A DNA stretch of 58,380 nucleotides. It comes from Ruminococcus sp. Lineage in GTDB: Bacteria; Bacillota; Clostridia; Oscillospirales; Acutalibacteraceae. Every line of letters begins with the position of its first letter. Positions within the stretch are counted from its first letter, which is position 1. The position numbers and the translations under genes are program-made. A model generated the notes under the pieces. The model saw nothing but the letters and a program-made list of their open reading frames with translations. It had not been told where the DNA came from and did no database searches. Below are positions 42,450-50,709 of this stretch, piece by piece. The DNA is taken from positions 1 to 58,380 of the forward strand of contig JAFSZY010000052.1 of NCBI GenBank assembly GCA_017458845.1, written 5' to 3'.

Positions 42450-44105
42450 TTAAAACTTATAGACTTTATTCATAACTTCGTTAAGGTATCGTGAATTTTG
42501 CGGATAGTTTACTAATAAATCGCGCTGGGTGTTTGCGTGCGCGTAAGACATGAATCCATCTATTTTTCTTGTTTTGGGTTCAATTTTCCCAAACAGCATA
42601 TTCCCTTTATTGTCATACACAACTTTTGTGTTATTAACATACCACCTAAAAAGAATATCCTCGCCCGTAATGACTCTTTCGTTAGCAAAGTCGCTCGTTA
42701 TTATAGGAGCAATCTTCATTATGTCTGATGGTCTTACAAGTTTAAGGTTATTTCTGCCTTTCTTGTCAGTGTCATAGCCTATATTAGCTAATGGCTGTTT
42801 AAGCAATCCATAACGATAACTATCAAGAGCGCCGCCGACTATTCTGTATTTTTGCTGTCGTTCCTTTATCCACTTACACGGTATTTCGGGAGGGATTTCA
42901 ACGCCGCGCACCATAGTTAATAGGCCTTTTTCCGCTGCTTCTGCAATCGGGAATCTTATACGGGAAAGATCCCTGCAACTTTCACATACCCATGTGTGAT
43001 GAAGCCAATATATGAAATCGCCTTTTTGAAAAAACAATCCTACATCTAGGAAGTCCGTTGTTTTCATATAGTCAATTCCGAAAACCGCTGTCTGCCCTTC
43101 AAGGTCAATTAACGGTCGACGTGTTGCCAATATATGTGGCCACTCTGCTACAGGCACTTCACTTTCTCCCCGCGGTATGTTCATTCGCTTTGTCATAAAC
43201 GCAGCGTTGCCAACGTTGTCACGTTTATATTCCATATATTCTTTGCGCATTTCGCGCAAAAGCTCAGGAAAATATCTTAGCGACGGATTAGCTTTGTGCC
43301 AGTTTTCTTCGTTATCAACCTCTGCCTTATCATCAAGACGGCAAATGAATGGTAATAGACCATTATCCGGCATTTCACCATTCAAAATAGCAAGCGAATC
43401 TTCAAGTAGATTATCGAGGGGTCCGTCACGAACGTCGCCGTTTGTTGTGGCAATTGTTGTGCGGGGCATTGGCTTTTTTCCGAGCCCGGTTTTAGCGGTG
43501 CCTATAAGTTTATAATTTTCATAGGCGTGATACTCATCGAAGTCAACCTTCCCGGGACGAGCGCTGTCTTTGGTCTTGGCGTTAGAAGTGCAGTAACGCA
43601 GTGTTGAATTTGTCTTTCTGTTTCGAATCAGCGTCTTGTTCCAATAGAAGTGCTTTTTCATCTTCTTTTCGTTGCTTTCAAGCACTTCATATACGTCATC
43701 AAAAGACCTTTTTGCCTGGTCTTCGGTGGTAGCAAAAATATAAATATCGTAATTTTTTATTCCGTTTATCGGAGTTAATAAAGCAAAGTCTTCAAAAGAT
43801 ATGTAACCGTTTTTTCCTGCGCCACGGCCGAGAAACAGAAACAAATCAGGCCAACGTAAAACGCCTGGCGTGGAATAGGTACAGTTGTGCAGTGCGAAAA
43901 CAAATTTTTCCCACGGAAACAGTGTGTAATCAAAATATTTTTGCAGGCCTAAATACTTTTCTAACTGCTCTTCGTCAACATAAATGCTCTCGGTTTCAAA
44001 GCATTTTTTTACATGATTAACGAGTAAAATCTGCTCTTTATAAACTGGATGTTTGCCATTTTCGACTATGTCAATGTACTCTTGTATATTAGAGTTCATC
44101 GTCAA
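42450..44105 (-). CDS. Terminase large subunit
   Basis: A 551-aa terminase. It has a Walker A-like GRGAGKNG (93-100), Walker B VDFDEYH, and nuclease acidic sites starting at GIDYMKTTDFLDVG. This is the HK97/phage-1-like (Terminase_1) group. It pumps DNA into the head and cuts at the end. A TTG at 44105 has AGAGG 6 nt upstream, and an ATG at 44099 is the alternative. It overlaps the small subunit gene. Confidence 0.92.
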   Translation of the reverse strand: MTMNSNIQEYIDIVENGKHPVYKEQILLVNHVKKCFETESIYVDEEQLEKYLGLQKYFDYTLFPWEKFVFALHNCTYSTPGVLRWPDLFLFLGRGAGKNGYISFEDFALLTPINGIKNYDIYIFATTEDQAKRSFDDVYEVLESNEKKMKKHFYWNKTLIRNRKTNSTLRYCTSNAKTKDSARPGKVDFDEYHAYENYKLIGTAKTGLGKKPMPRTTIATTNGDVRDGPLDNLLEDSLAILNGEMPDNGLLPFICRLDDKAEVDNEENWHKANPSLRYFPELLREMRKEYMEYKRDNVGNAAFMTKRMNIPRGESEVPVAEWPHILATRRPLIDLEGQTAVFGIDYMKTTDFLDVGLFFQKGDFIYWLHHTWVCESCRDLSRIRFPIAEAAEKGLLTMVRGVEIPPEIPCKWIKERQQKYRIVGGALDSYRYGLLKQPLANIGYDTDKKGRNNLKLVRPSDIMKIAPIITSDFANERVITGEDILFRWYVNNTKVVYDNKGNMLFGKIEPKTRKIDGFMSYAHANTQRDLLVNYPQNSRYLNEVMNKVYKF

Positions 44106-44400
44106 TATCTACCTCTACATTTTCGGTTGTAAGTCCGAGCTGATTCAGGATAGCGAGCCGCTGCTTGTTGTACATCACAGCATTTTTTATCGAGGGGTTG
44201 TCCTTGATGTATTCTTTTCCCGCAGATGAAGTAGCTTTAAAGAAAAGCCCACGTTTATTGATGTCTTTTTGCATGGCTCTTTCTTTTTTGGTATAGAATA
44301 TATAACTGTCGATAAGATCTAAAAAACAATCAACATTCGCGTCTTTCGCTTCAAGTTGTTCAACTAAACTTTCACGCAATTCTTTAAGCGAAACAGCCAC
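44089..44400 (-). CDS. Terminase small subunit
   Basis: A 103-aa protein before the large subunit gene, with which it overlaps. It is helical and contains TSSAGKEYIKDNPSIKNAVMYNKQRLAILNQLGL, split here as the P27-like C-terminal segment. It matches the P27-type small terminase family, which binds the packaging site. Confidence 0.82.
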   Translation of the reverse strand: MAVSLKELRESLVEQLEAKDANVDCFLDLIDSYIFYTKKERAMQKDINKRGLFFKATSSAGKEYIKDNPSIKNAVMYNKQRLAILNQLGLTTENVEVDIDDEL

Positions 44401-44531
44401 ATATACTCACCTCTTTTTCTTTAAACCGAGTGCAAATTTTCTTCACGCGCGCGAGATTCTCGACTTGTCTATACTGGCATCGGTATCTTATAAGCGCGCA
44501 AATTTTTGATTTTTTGACCGGGGGGGTATCT

Positions 44532-44837
44532 CTACCAGCGTTCCTCGTTCAGCTGCGTCTGTTTGTGGTGTTCGTCGTTATGGCAGTCATCACATAAGCA
44601 TTCGAGATTGTTAATATCAAGCGCGAGTTCAGGATAGAGCCGTAAGTATTTTTTATGATGGACAATCCGACCTTGTTTATATATTCCTCTAACTCTGCAT
44701 CTCTCGCACTCGTAATGTTCAAGCCTACGCTTACGTTCACTTAGGGCTCCCCACTCTTTTGTGTTGTAAAAAGGGGACGTGTCGCCGTTGCGGATGAGTT
44801 CTTTTATCCATGTAACGGTAACTTTTGTCTTTGTCAT
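44532..44837 (-). CDS. HNH endonuclease
   Basis: A 101-aa HNH nuclease. The zinc and active-site residues are Cys44-x2-Cys47, His60-His61, Asn77, Cys82-x2-Cys85-His86 and His90. Small HNH proteins next to terminase genes assist DNA packaging in HK97-like phages. The 130 bp before the terminase gene may hold the cos or pac site. Confidence 0.88.
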   Translation of the reverse strand: MTKTKVTVTWIKELIRNGDTSPFYNTKEWGALSERKRRLEHYECERCRVRGIYKQGRIVHHKKYLRLYPELALDINNLECLCDDCHNDEHHKQTQLNEERW

Positions 44838-44895
44838 AATTTTATTTTAAAATAAAAAAAGTGATTTGTACTGCCAACTTTAATCGTACAAATCA

Positions 44896-45258
44896 CTAAT
44901 TAATTCTCAGGTTTCTTTCTTCAGCACATATGCGCCGAGCTCGCGCGAGCCTGCGCCAAATGGTTCTTTCGCCGTCAAAGTTCTTTAATGAGTAGTTTGT
45001 AATTCGATTCGAGATATCACCTTTACGCAAATTTTTATTTGGCAGTATAAAATAAATAGCACGAATGGCGTTGATGGTTTCTGCTTCTCCCTCTTTTTTT
45101 AAAATGCGCAAGGTATTATCTACCGCGACAAGGTCGAGTATCGCGGCAGTTGAAAGCTCATTTCTCATATTTCGTATTTCGCTTATGTCAGGCTCGCCTT
45201 TAAGCGCATAGAATCTGAACATCGAAATTACATAGTCACAGATATTATCTCTATTCAT
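44896..45258 (-). CDS. Putative late regulator (ArpU-like)
   Basis: A 120-aa protein whose C-terminal part (DGERTIWRRLARARRICAEE) looks like a helix-turn-helix. Its place between the early genes and HNH/terminase is that of ArpU/RinA-type late regulators. It overlaps the HUH Rep gene by 4 nt. The family name is an inference from position and length. Confidence 0.55.
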   Translation of the reverse strand: MNRDNICDYVISMFRFYALKGEPDISEIRNMRNELSTAAILDLVAVDNTLRILKKEGEAETINAIRAIYFILPNKNLRKGDISNRITNYSLKNFDGERTIWRRLARARRICAEERNLRIN

Positions 45259-46061
45259 CTTTTCGTTTGTTTTCTCCGTTGCTTTCTCGGCGGCTTATAA
45301 TATCTGACGGTAAAATAGTAGCCGCCGTTTACGTCGTTGTGAAAGGTTATAACGTCAGCGAGGGCATAATCCGGATGCATCTGTTCAAAAACAGTGAAGT
45401 CCGTAAAGGTTCTCGCAAACTCGATTTGCTTGTGTGACAGCTTGCCGCTGCGTGATTTTATTTCAGGCTCGGCAAGGTTTCGGCTGCGGTAATAACCGCT
45501 GCCAGTGATGCCGAGTTTCTTGTTTTCTTCAATGTGTTTATAAAAATACTTGAGGAGATTATCTATCGCGACGCCGAATTGGTCAAACTGCAACGGACAG
45601 ATATCAACGTAACCGCGAGAGCTGCCGTCTCTGCATTTCCAGACCTCTATGAACTCGTAAGGCATAAAACAACCTGAAATGATTATGTGATGATGAAGGC
45701 GCTTGCGCTTTGAGCCGTAGCCTGTGACGCCTATAGCTTTGATAGTCAGTCCGAGCTTTTTCGTCCTGGTCTGCAAGCGTTTTATGTATTTTCGCAGCTC
45801 GTGCTTGGCTTCGTTAATATTCTCGGGTAAGTATTCATCGTTATATGTGAGAGTTATGTAATAGTCTCGATCCGTGAAATTTGTGCTCGCAAGATGAGCG
45901 AGGTATTCCTGGCGATTTTTTTCATTGAGTTTTTGCTGAACTTCTGAGGTTGGCTTGCTTTTCTTTTGGCGGCTCTTGGGTATAAGATATTCGGGGTATA
46001 TTCTGCTAGTTATGTAATTGTCGCCGCAGATGATATCTGTCATCCTGTATTTTCTACGCAT
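45255..46061 (-). CDS. HUH rolling-circle replication initiator-like protein
   Basis: A 268-aa protein with the motifs of HUH Rep endonucleases of the microvirus VP4 kind. Motif 1 is YYITLTYND (67-75). The His cluster LHHHIII (His123-125) is the metal site. The Tyr/Lys motif is KYFYKHIEE (171-179). Basic tails lie at both ends. Such proteins nick one strand at an origin and start rolling-circle replication. In a tailed prophage with terminase this is unexpected. No helicase, primase, SSB or polymerase gene is present in the phage, so this may be its replication initiator. ACGAGG precedes the ATG. Confidence 0.8.
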   Translation of the reverse strand: MRRKYRMTDIICGDNYITSRIYPEYLIPKSRQKKSKPTSEVQQKLNEKNRQEYLAHLASTNFTDRDYYITLTYNDEYLPENINEAKHELRKYIKRLQTRTKKLGLTIKAIGVTGYGSKRKRLHHHIIISGCFMPYEFIEVWKCRDGSSRGYVDICPLQFDQFGVAIDNLLKYFYKHIEENKKLGITGSGYYRSRNLAEPEIKSRSGKLSHKQIEFARTFTDFTVFEQMHPDYALADVITFHNDVNGGYYFTVRYYKPPRKQRRKQTKR

Positions 46062-46287
46062 TATATACCTCGTTTCCTCATAACTATAATATTAAATTAC
46101 AAGATTCAAAAGCCGCATTGGCTTGTCCTAAATTTTTGGTTTTTTATATCGCAGCGAGCCGTGCCCCGCTGCGATTGTTGTAAACAGTATGAAATTGTGT
46201 ACTTCCAATCAAATAATTTATTTATCAAAAAGGGAATGTCAGGATGGGTTTTGCTTTATGTATAACCTGCACGGCGGTTGATACCAA

Positions 46288-46334
46288 TGGCAGAGGCGGT
46301 GAGTGTCGAACTCACGCAGTTACGCTACGTCTCT
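46288..46334 (-). other. tRNA-like minihelix: acceptor stem plus T-arm with CCA
   Basis: On the minus strand AGAGACG, a 12-nt linker, GTGAG-TTCGACA-CTCAC, CGCCTCT, G and CCA. The T-arm is perfect (5 bp, with TTCGA in the loop). The acceptor has 6 of 7 pairs. The D- and anticodon arms are absent. It may be a decayed tRNA-Leu 3' end or a tRNA-like structure. It lies in the gene-free stretch 46062-46451, which also has AT-rich hairpins and could carry the Rep nicking site. Confidence 0.45.
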
Positions 46335-46451
46335 GTGTTAACTTTTCTTTGTTTATGCTGTCTTTGATTATATTTTCTTTAATCAATGTTTTGTAAAACA
46401 AAATATATGTTATTGTTATAGGGCGGTGCTTAAAGAGGGGGTAACAATAGA

Positions 46452-46592
46452 ATGAATATTGACGATTTATCGCAAGAGGAGCTTAAGCTTCTTATCTTCA
46501 TATATGTACGAATTATGCTATTCACTAACGATGACCTAATAAACTATTCTATCAGAAGAAGAATTACAATATTATTGAAGCAAATTAAATAG
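46452..46592 (+). CDS. Small plus-strand protein
   Basis: A 46-aa protein, MNIDDLSQEELKLLIFIYVR at the start and RRRITILLKQIK at the end, amphipathic and helical. AGAGGGGG lies 10 nt before the ATG. It points against all the surrounding early genes and stops 4 bp before the end of the ASCH gene. A role as a small regulator is possible. No family is known. Confidence 0.5.
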   Translation: MNIDDLSQEELKLLIFIYVRIMLFTNDDLINYSIRRRITILLKQIK

Positions 46593-46596
46593 CTGA

Positions 46597-47283
46597 TTAA
46601 TTTATAGCGCCGCGCTCCTCCACATAGCACCAGCTCTGAGGCGGGCGGGTAAGTGGCTTTAAACCATCACATTTGCAATCAAATTCAGGTGGTTCTAACC
46701 CGTTATATAACGTGTTTTCGTAGTGGCATCCTTCGCAAATAGGACTGTTTTTTGAAAATTCAGGACATAAGACGCCAAAATCACTCAACTCTTTCGGCTT
46801 GTCGTAGATTTTGAGGTCGGATATATGCCAACCATACGCACGGAGTCCTTCGGTATAATTAATAAACTCTCCACGTGATAATCCGGTATTCCACCCTAAG
46901 TCATCAATGTATATGAATTTATTGTTTTCAAAAAAGCCGACGCCTATGGAATCCATATCAAGATATTCAATCCTGTCACAGATAAACTCACCGATAACTG
47001 TGCCGTTGAGAAAATTGTCCTCGCTATACTCAGGTGGCGAGTAGCTCATTAGTTCAACGGAACTTCCATATTTTACTTCACCACTTGGCAATCTATACAA
47101 ATCATCATCGGAGAAATACATTCCGCTGCCAACTCGAAAATAAGACTTAGGTTTCGTGCAATAGATATAGCACTTGAACGGAGGTTTAAGTTTAGGCTCA
47201 GACTTTCTTACCTCAATAGTTTTCTTTCCGTTCGCTATAAGCTCGCAATACTTAGGCTTTATGCTTAATAATATAGCTTTCAT
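46597..47283 (-). CDS. ASCH-domain protein
   Basis: A 228-aa protein. The N-terminus (KAILLSIKPKYCELIANGKKTIEVRK) carries the ASCH motif, GKKTIEVR, of RNA-binding or nucleoside-processing proteins. The C-terminus is Cys-rich (CPEF...CEGCHYEN...CKCDGLKP). The ATG at 47283 overlaps the stop of the next gene upstream. Phage ASCH proteins are common in early regions, but their function is mostly unknown. Confidence 0.75.
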   Translation of the reverse strand: MKAILLSIKPKYCELIANGKKTIEVRKSEPKLKPPFKCYIYCTKPKSYFRVGSGMYFSDDDLYRLPSGEVKYGSSVELMSYSPPEYSEDNFLNGTVIGEFICDRIEYLDMDSIGVGFFENNKFIYIDDLGWNTGLSRGEFINYTEGLRAYGWHISDLKIYDKPKELSDFGVLCPEFSKNSPICEGCHYENTLYNGLEPPEFDCKCDGLKPLTRPPQSWCYVEERGAIN

Positions 47284-47501
47284 ATATAACACCTTATGTT
47301 TATTAAGAACTCTTTTAATATTTTTCTTAATCTTACAGAGAGCTTCTTTTTAAAGTAAGGGCATCGAGTAGATATACAACTGTTCGGACCTCTTCTTTTA
47401 TCCACTCTCCGCTGTGAACCGTCAATCTTGCATTTGATACACTTCTTACTGTGTTTCTTTGCAAACTTGCATGGACTATAAGCGAATTTTTTATTCTCCA
47501 T
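47280..47501 (-). CDS. Small Cys-rich basic protein
   Basis: A 73-aa Lys/Arg-rich protein with six Cys in the first 50 residues (for example KKCIKCKIDG), which may bind zinc. GGAGTG lies 7 nt before the ATG. It overlaps neighbours on both sides in a tightly coupled run of early genes. Confidence 0.65.
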   Translation of the reverse strand: MENKKFAYSPCKFAKKHSKKCIKCKIDGSQRRVDKRRGPNSCISTRCPYFKKKLSVRLRKILKEFLINIRCYI

Positions 47502-47754
47502 TTATATCACTCCAATCTAAAGCCTGTCCGCATTTTTGACAAAAGCGAGAATCGGCGAATATATCGACACGCTCGTTGCAGTTCGGACATCTTTCGTTGT
47601 AGTCAGCAGGACTGCCGATTATTACAGGTTTCTGTTGTGTTGACTTATCTACGAGATTTTGAATAACGTGAAGTGCTTCGTGTGTCTCTTCAATACTGGC
47701 TGTGTTAACTTGTATTCGTTGTTTTATGTGGTCAAGAGCTTCCCGTGGTTTCAT
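47491..47754 (-). CDS. Zinc-ribbon early protein
   Basis: An 87-aa protein with a C-terminal zinc ribbon (ERCPNCNERVDIFADSRFCQ then CGQALDW). The N-terminal half is helical. The start overlaps the preceding stop (ATGA). Such ribbons with an adaptor helix are common in phage early operons, with unknown partners. Confidence 0.7.
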   Translation of the reverse strand: MKPREALDHIKQRIQVNTASIEETHEALHVIQNLVDKSTQQKPVIIGSPADYNERCPNCNERVDIFADSRFCQKCGQALDWSDINGE

Positions 47755-48107
47755 TCAGTTTCACACTCCTTCAACGCCTGTTCAGCTTCTTCTTTGGTAA
47801 AGAATACAGTTTTGTATACATCACCTATTGTAAAATGACCTTCTTCTACATATTCGCTTAACCTCGTTCGGTTAAAATCAACCCACTTTCCAACATAAAC
47901 AAAATATATATTATCTTCCGTGATATTAACTTGAACGATTGTCGCATACTTAAATTTTTTCTTTTTAGCAAAATAAACAACATCCCCAACCTTACACGGC
48001 AACTCTATGAATTTAGAACGGTCTTTGAAAAAAACACAATCAACAGGACGACCGCACTTTAATTCTTCGCATATATCTTCGTGAATACATTTAAAACAAT
48101 TTGCCAT
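47751..48107 (-). CDS. Unknown early protein
   Basis: A 118-aa protein. The first 25 residues have four or five Cys (NCFKCIHEDICEELKCG). A beta-rich part with ELPCKVGDVVYFAKKKKFKYATIV follows. The ATG at 48107 overlaps the YopX stop; the GTG at 48110 is not used. It looks like a small SH3-like or YopX-related protein. The family is not certain. Confidence 0.65.
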   Translation of the reverse strand: MANCFKCIHEDICEELKCGRPVDCVFFKDRSKFIELPCKVGDVVYFAKKKKFKYATIVQVNITEDNIYFVYVGKWVDFNRTRLSEYVEEGHFTIGDVYKTVFFTKEEAEQALKECETE

Positions 48108-48556
48108 CACTCCACCTCCAGCAGTTCAGGATTGTCGTGGATGTTGCCGAACACTGTCATTAACTTAGAGGGCACTTCAGGACAAAAGCCCCAAGTTTCT
48201 ACGTCGCTCATTTTTATACCAAAATAACCGCTTCCACCTCGCATTTCAAAGACAACTTCGTGAATGTTGGTTTCTGAATATTTACCCTGCTCAATTGGAT
48301 ATTTAACAATATCACCCTCAAAGATTTTCTTACCGTTCTCATCGGTCAAGCCTGTGTATTGTCCGATGGTTTCTTGGTAAACATAAACATCCTTACCATT
48401 GGCACATATTGCATAACAGTTATTATTGCGTTCCGAAAGGACAATCTCCTCAGAACCTTGTGGGAAATTTGGATGGAAAGTTGGATAAATACCACCGTAA
48501 ACCCACGAATTATCACTTATTCGCTTACCGCGAAATAGTATCTCTCTAGCGGACAT
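48107..48556 (-). CDS. YopX family protein
   Basis: A 149-aa protein with the YopX signature: REILFRGKRISDNSWVYG at the start, then IGQYTGLTDENGKKIFEGDIV. YopX-type proteins are frequent in Firmicutes prophages. Their function is unknown, and some may act in DNA or RNA handling. The second ATG (48556) has better spacing to AGGAGG than the first. Confidence 0.88.
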   Translation of the reverse strand: MSAREILFRGKRISDNSWVYGGIYPTFHPNFPQGSEEIVLSERNNNCYAICANGKDVYVYQETIGQYTGLTDENGKKIFEGDIVKYPIEQGKYSETNIHEVVFEMRGGSGYFGIKMSDVETWGFCPEVPSKLMTVFGNIHDNPELLEVE

Positions 48557-48587
48557 CATAAACCTCCTAGTTTAACGGTACTCAATT

Positions 48588-49889
48588 TTATTCCTCGGAT
48601 TTGCTGTAAAGCTCGTGGGTGCCGTTAATATACTCGAGTTCTTCATCAGAGGCCTCATAGCCGAGTTCCTGAATACATTCATAGATAGCAAGAAGGTCGG
48701 TGTCTTCTTCGTACTGATTGTTCCAATCATAACATTCAAACCGCGCGTAGGATTCAACGGCAAGTGTGAGAAGCGCCGCGGGAACATCTTTGAAAACAGG
48801 AACATCGGATAATGCGCCGCCATTCTCAAGGGTTTTGAACTCGTTCTCGTTAAGCACACTTCTAACGTTTATTGCATCATAATTATGATTTCTATCAACC
48901 ACCAGAAGAATAAACAGCTGAAATATCCTCTGAATATCAGAAGGGTTTTTGCTTTTAAAGTTATGGCAAAACTCCAAGACGTTCTCGCGGCACATTTCCT
49001 CGATAGTTTCAAGGATTGTCTGTTTTTCCTGCCGCTCCTGCTCGGCTTTCTTTCTGGCGAGAGTTTCCTCATCATCAGGTTCTTCTTTAACATCAGGCTT
49101 TTCAACAAAAAGACCGAACCAGCTATATTCTGTTGTGTAATACACTTGCCCGGCGTCATCAGGTATCAACTTCATAGCAGTCTCTACACTATCTGAGTAG
49201 TAACAGGTGCCGAGACCTTTGTATTTCTCCCAGCGTTCGCTATATGAAAGTTCAGAGATATCAATGAGCTTCATATCTTCAAGCCGTTGTAACCATTCTT
49301 TTTTATCGTGTTCTCTCTTCTCATCTCCAATTGCGCGTTTTAGCGCCCAATCAAAGTTGTTTGTTCCTATTTCCTTAAGAACCTTGTTCCTGCGGTCGAT
49401 ATCCTTAATCTGCTCGAGCTTTATATAGGCGGTAATAGGAATTTCTCTACCCTGTTTTTCGAGGGTATCACGGTCAAGCTTAAGGAGCTCGACACGGTGA
49501 CGGACAGTTGACTGAGAAAAGCCTGTCTGTTCGGAGATAGACTTCACGCTCTCGCCGAGGTCAATCATCATCTGGAAGCCTTCTGCTTGTTCAAGCACAG
49601 TCAGATCTTCGCGCTGCATATTTTCGAGGAGCATTGTCGAAAGCTGCTCTTTATCGGTCATTTCAACAACCGCACAAGGCAGCTCTGTCAATCCCGCTTC
49701 CTGAGCCGCGGCGTGGCGGCGGTGTCCGATGATTATTGTGTAAGTATCATCACCATTCGGAACGACGGTTAAATTTTGAAAAACCCCGTTCTTCTTGATA
49801 CTCGCGGCAAGCTCGCTGATGTCGCCTACATTCTTTCGCGGATTCTGAGGGTGCGGCTGTAATTTTGATATTTCAATATTTTTAAACAT
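48588..49889 (-). CDS. ParB/Spo0J-like DNA-binding protein
   Basis: A 433-aa protein with a ParB N-terminal domain (1-95, including the GHRRHAAAQEAG motif) and a ParB helix-turn-helix (about 110-150, SISEQTGFSQSTVRHRVELL). The long charged C-terminal part has no known domain. No ParA gene is near, so this may be a transcription or replication regulator rather than a partition protein. With the HUH Rep gene it gives the module a plasmid-like look. AAGGATAAT precedes the ATG. Confidence 0.85.
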   Translation of the reverse strand: MFKNIEISKLQPHPQNPRKNVGDISELAASIKKNGVFQNLTVVPNGDDTYTIIIGHRRHAAAQEAGLTELPCAVVEMTDKEQLSTMLLENMQREDLTVLEQAEGFQMMIDLGESVKSISEQTGFSQSTVRHRVELLKLDRDTLEKQGREIPITAYIKLEQIKDIDRRNKVLKEIGTNNFDWALKRAIGDEKREHDKKEWLQRLEDMKLIDISELSYSERWEKYKGLGTCYYSDSVETAMKLIPDDAGQVYYTTEYSWFGLFVEKPDVKEEPDDEETLARKKAEQERQEKQTILETIEEMCRENVLEFCHNFKSKNPSDIQRIFQLFILLVVDRNHNYDAINVRSVLNENEFKTLENGGALSDVPVFKDVPAALLTLAVESYARFECYDWNNQYEEDTDLLAIYECIQELGYEASDEELEYINGTHELYSKSEE

Positions 49890-49906
49890 AATATTATCCT
49901 TTCGTT

Positions 49907-50554
49907 TTATACAGGTTTTAACTTGGTGCCTTCTACTTGCTCGCGTAATTGTTCAGTGAAGGAATGAAATTTTTCTTTGGCTGTTTCGTTTCGTTCTTGA
50001 ACAAGCGCTGTATATGCAGGGTGCACCTTATTGTTTTCCGCTTCGTATTCTTCGCGGTCTAACATATCATAATAGTACTCGGGGTGGCTGCTGAAGTTCT
50101 CAACTATGCTATCCGGATGAACACGCCGGGGCTTGTCCACGTTCCGCGCCACGTACTGGCGATTATAGAACAGACATCTGAGCTCTATACCGTCAGGAAA
50201 GCGCGTGAACTCAAGTTCGTGGATTTCGTCGTACCTTCGCTCAGGGTATTCATTAACCATAACCGAACTCCGTTTGATGAACAGGCTCTTGATTTTGGGC
50301 GGTACTTCAAAGAAGGTTCTCTCACCTTCAGGAATCTTTACCCAGCGAGAGATAAACACGTTTGAAATGCCCTCAATATGTTTAGAATCATCCTCAGCTA
50401 CAAGCTCTACGTCGACAGCAAGCTTGGATGTGCCGAGTTGATGACGGTATAGAATACGAGAAATGTATTTATAATCACGGCTGGGTTGTTCAGGATACGA
50501 CATTGTTACAGGCAGCTTATTCGTGAAAGCTATTCTTAATTCAGTTCCTGTCAT
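49907..50554 (-). CDS. Unknown early protein after the sRNA region
   Basis: A 215-aa protein with no membrane helix and no motif I recognise. The N-terminal half looks beta-rich, and the C-terminus is helical and charged (VQERNETAKEKFHSFTEQ). The start at 50554 has GAGGCGAG before it; the reading from 50689 runs across the promoter-terminator unit on the other strand and has no ribosome site. It is followed 17 nt later by the ParB gene. Confidence 0.65.
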   Translation of the reverse strand: MTGTELRIAFTNKLPVTMSYPEQPSRDYKYISRILYRHQLGTSKLAVDVELVAEDDSKHIEGISNVFISRWVKIPEGERTFFEVPPKIKSLFIKRSSVMVNEYPERRYDEIHELEFTRFPDGIELRCLFYNRQYVARNVDKPRRVHPDSIVENFSSHPEYYYDMLDREEYEAENNKVHPAYTALVQERNETAKEKFHSFTEQLREQVEGTKLKPV

Positions 50555-50577
50555 ATTCTCGCCTCGGTCTGTAATTC

Positions 50578-50606
50578 TTGACATTCTGAATGTCTGAAGG
50601 TATAAT
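50578..50606 (+). promoter_or_regulatory. Consensus sigma-70 promoter
   Basis: TTGACA (50578-50583), a 17-nt spacer, then TATAAT (50601-50606): a perfect vegetative promoter on the plus strand, where the surrounding genes run on the minus strand. Transcription would start near 50612. Confidence 0.8.
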
Positions 50607-50611
50607 AAGCG

Positions 50612-50685
50612 TAGGAAAAACAGACGATAATATTTTCCTTCTGCCGCTGCAAGGTCGCACCCTTGTATGCGGCTTTTTCTTTTTG
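50612..50685 (+). ncRNA. Putative ~74-nt small RNA
   Basis: The segment starts about 6 nt after a perfect promoter and ends in a strong terminator: a 12-bp stem with one bulge (GCCGCTGCAAGG / CCTTGTA-T-GCGGC, 50643-50673), a 6-nt loop, then TTTTTCTTTTT. It has no start codon with a ribosome site. It is divergent from the gene that starts at 50554 on the other strand and points into the tail of the pentapeptide gene. It may regulate phage or host mRNAs. Confidence 0.65.
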
Positions 50686-50709
50686 TCAAATCTTGATTTT
50701 ATCATTGCT

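Noticed and set aside
44401..44531. Possible cos or pac site
   Set aside because: The place is right, but I see no repeated or symmetric motif to prove it.
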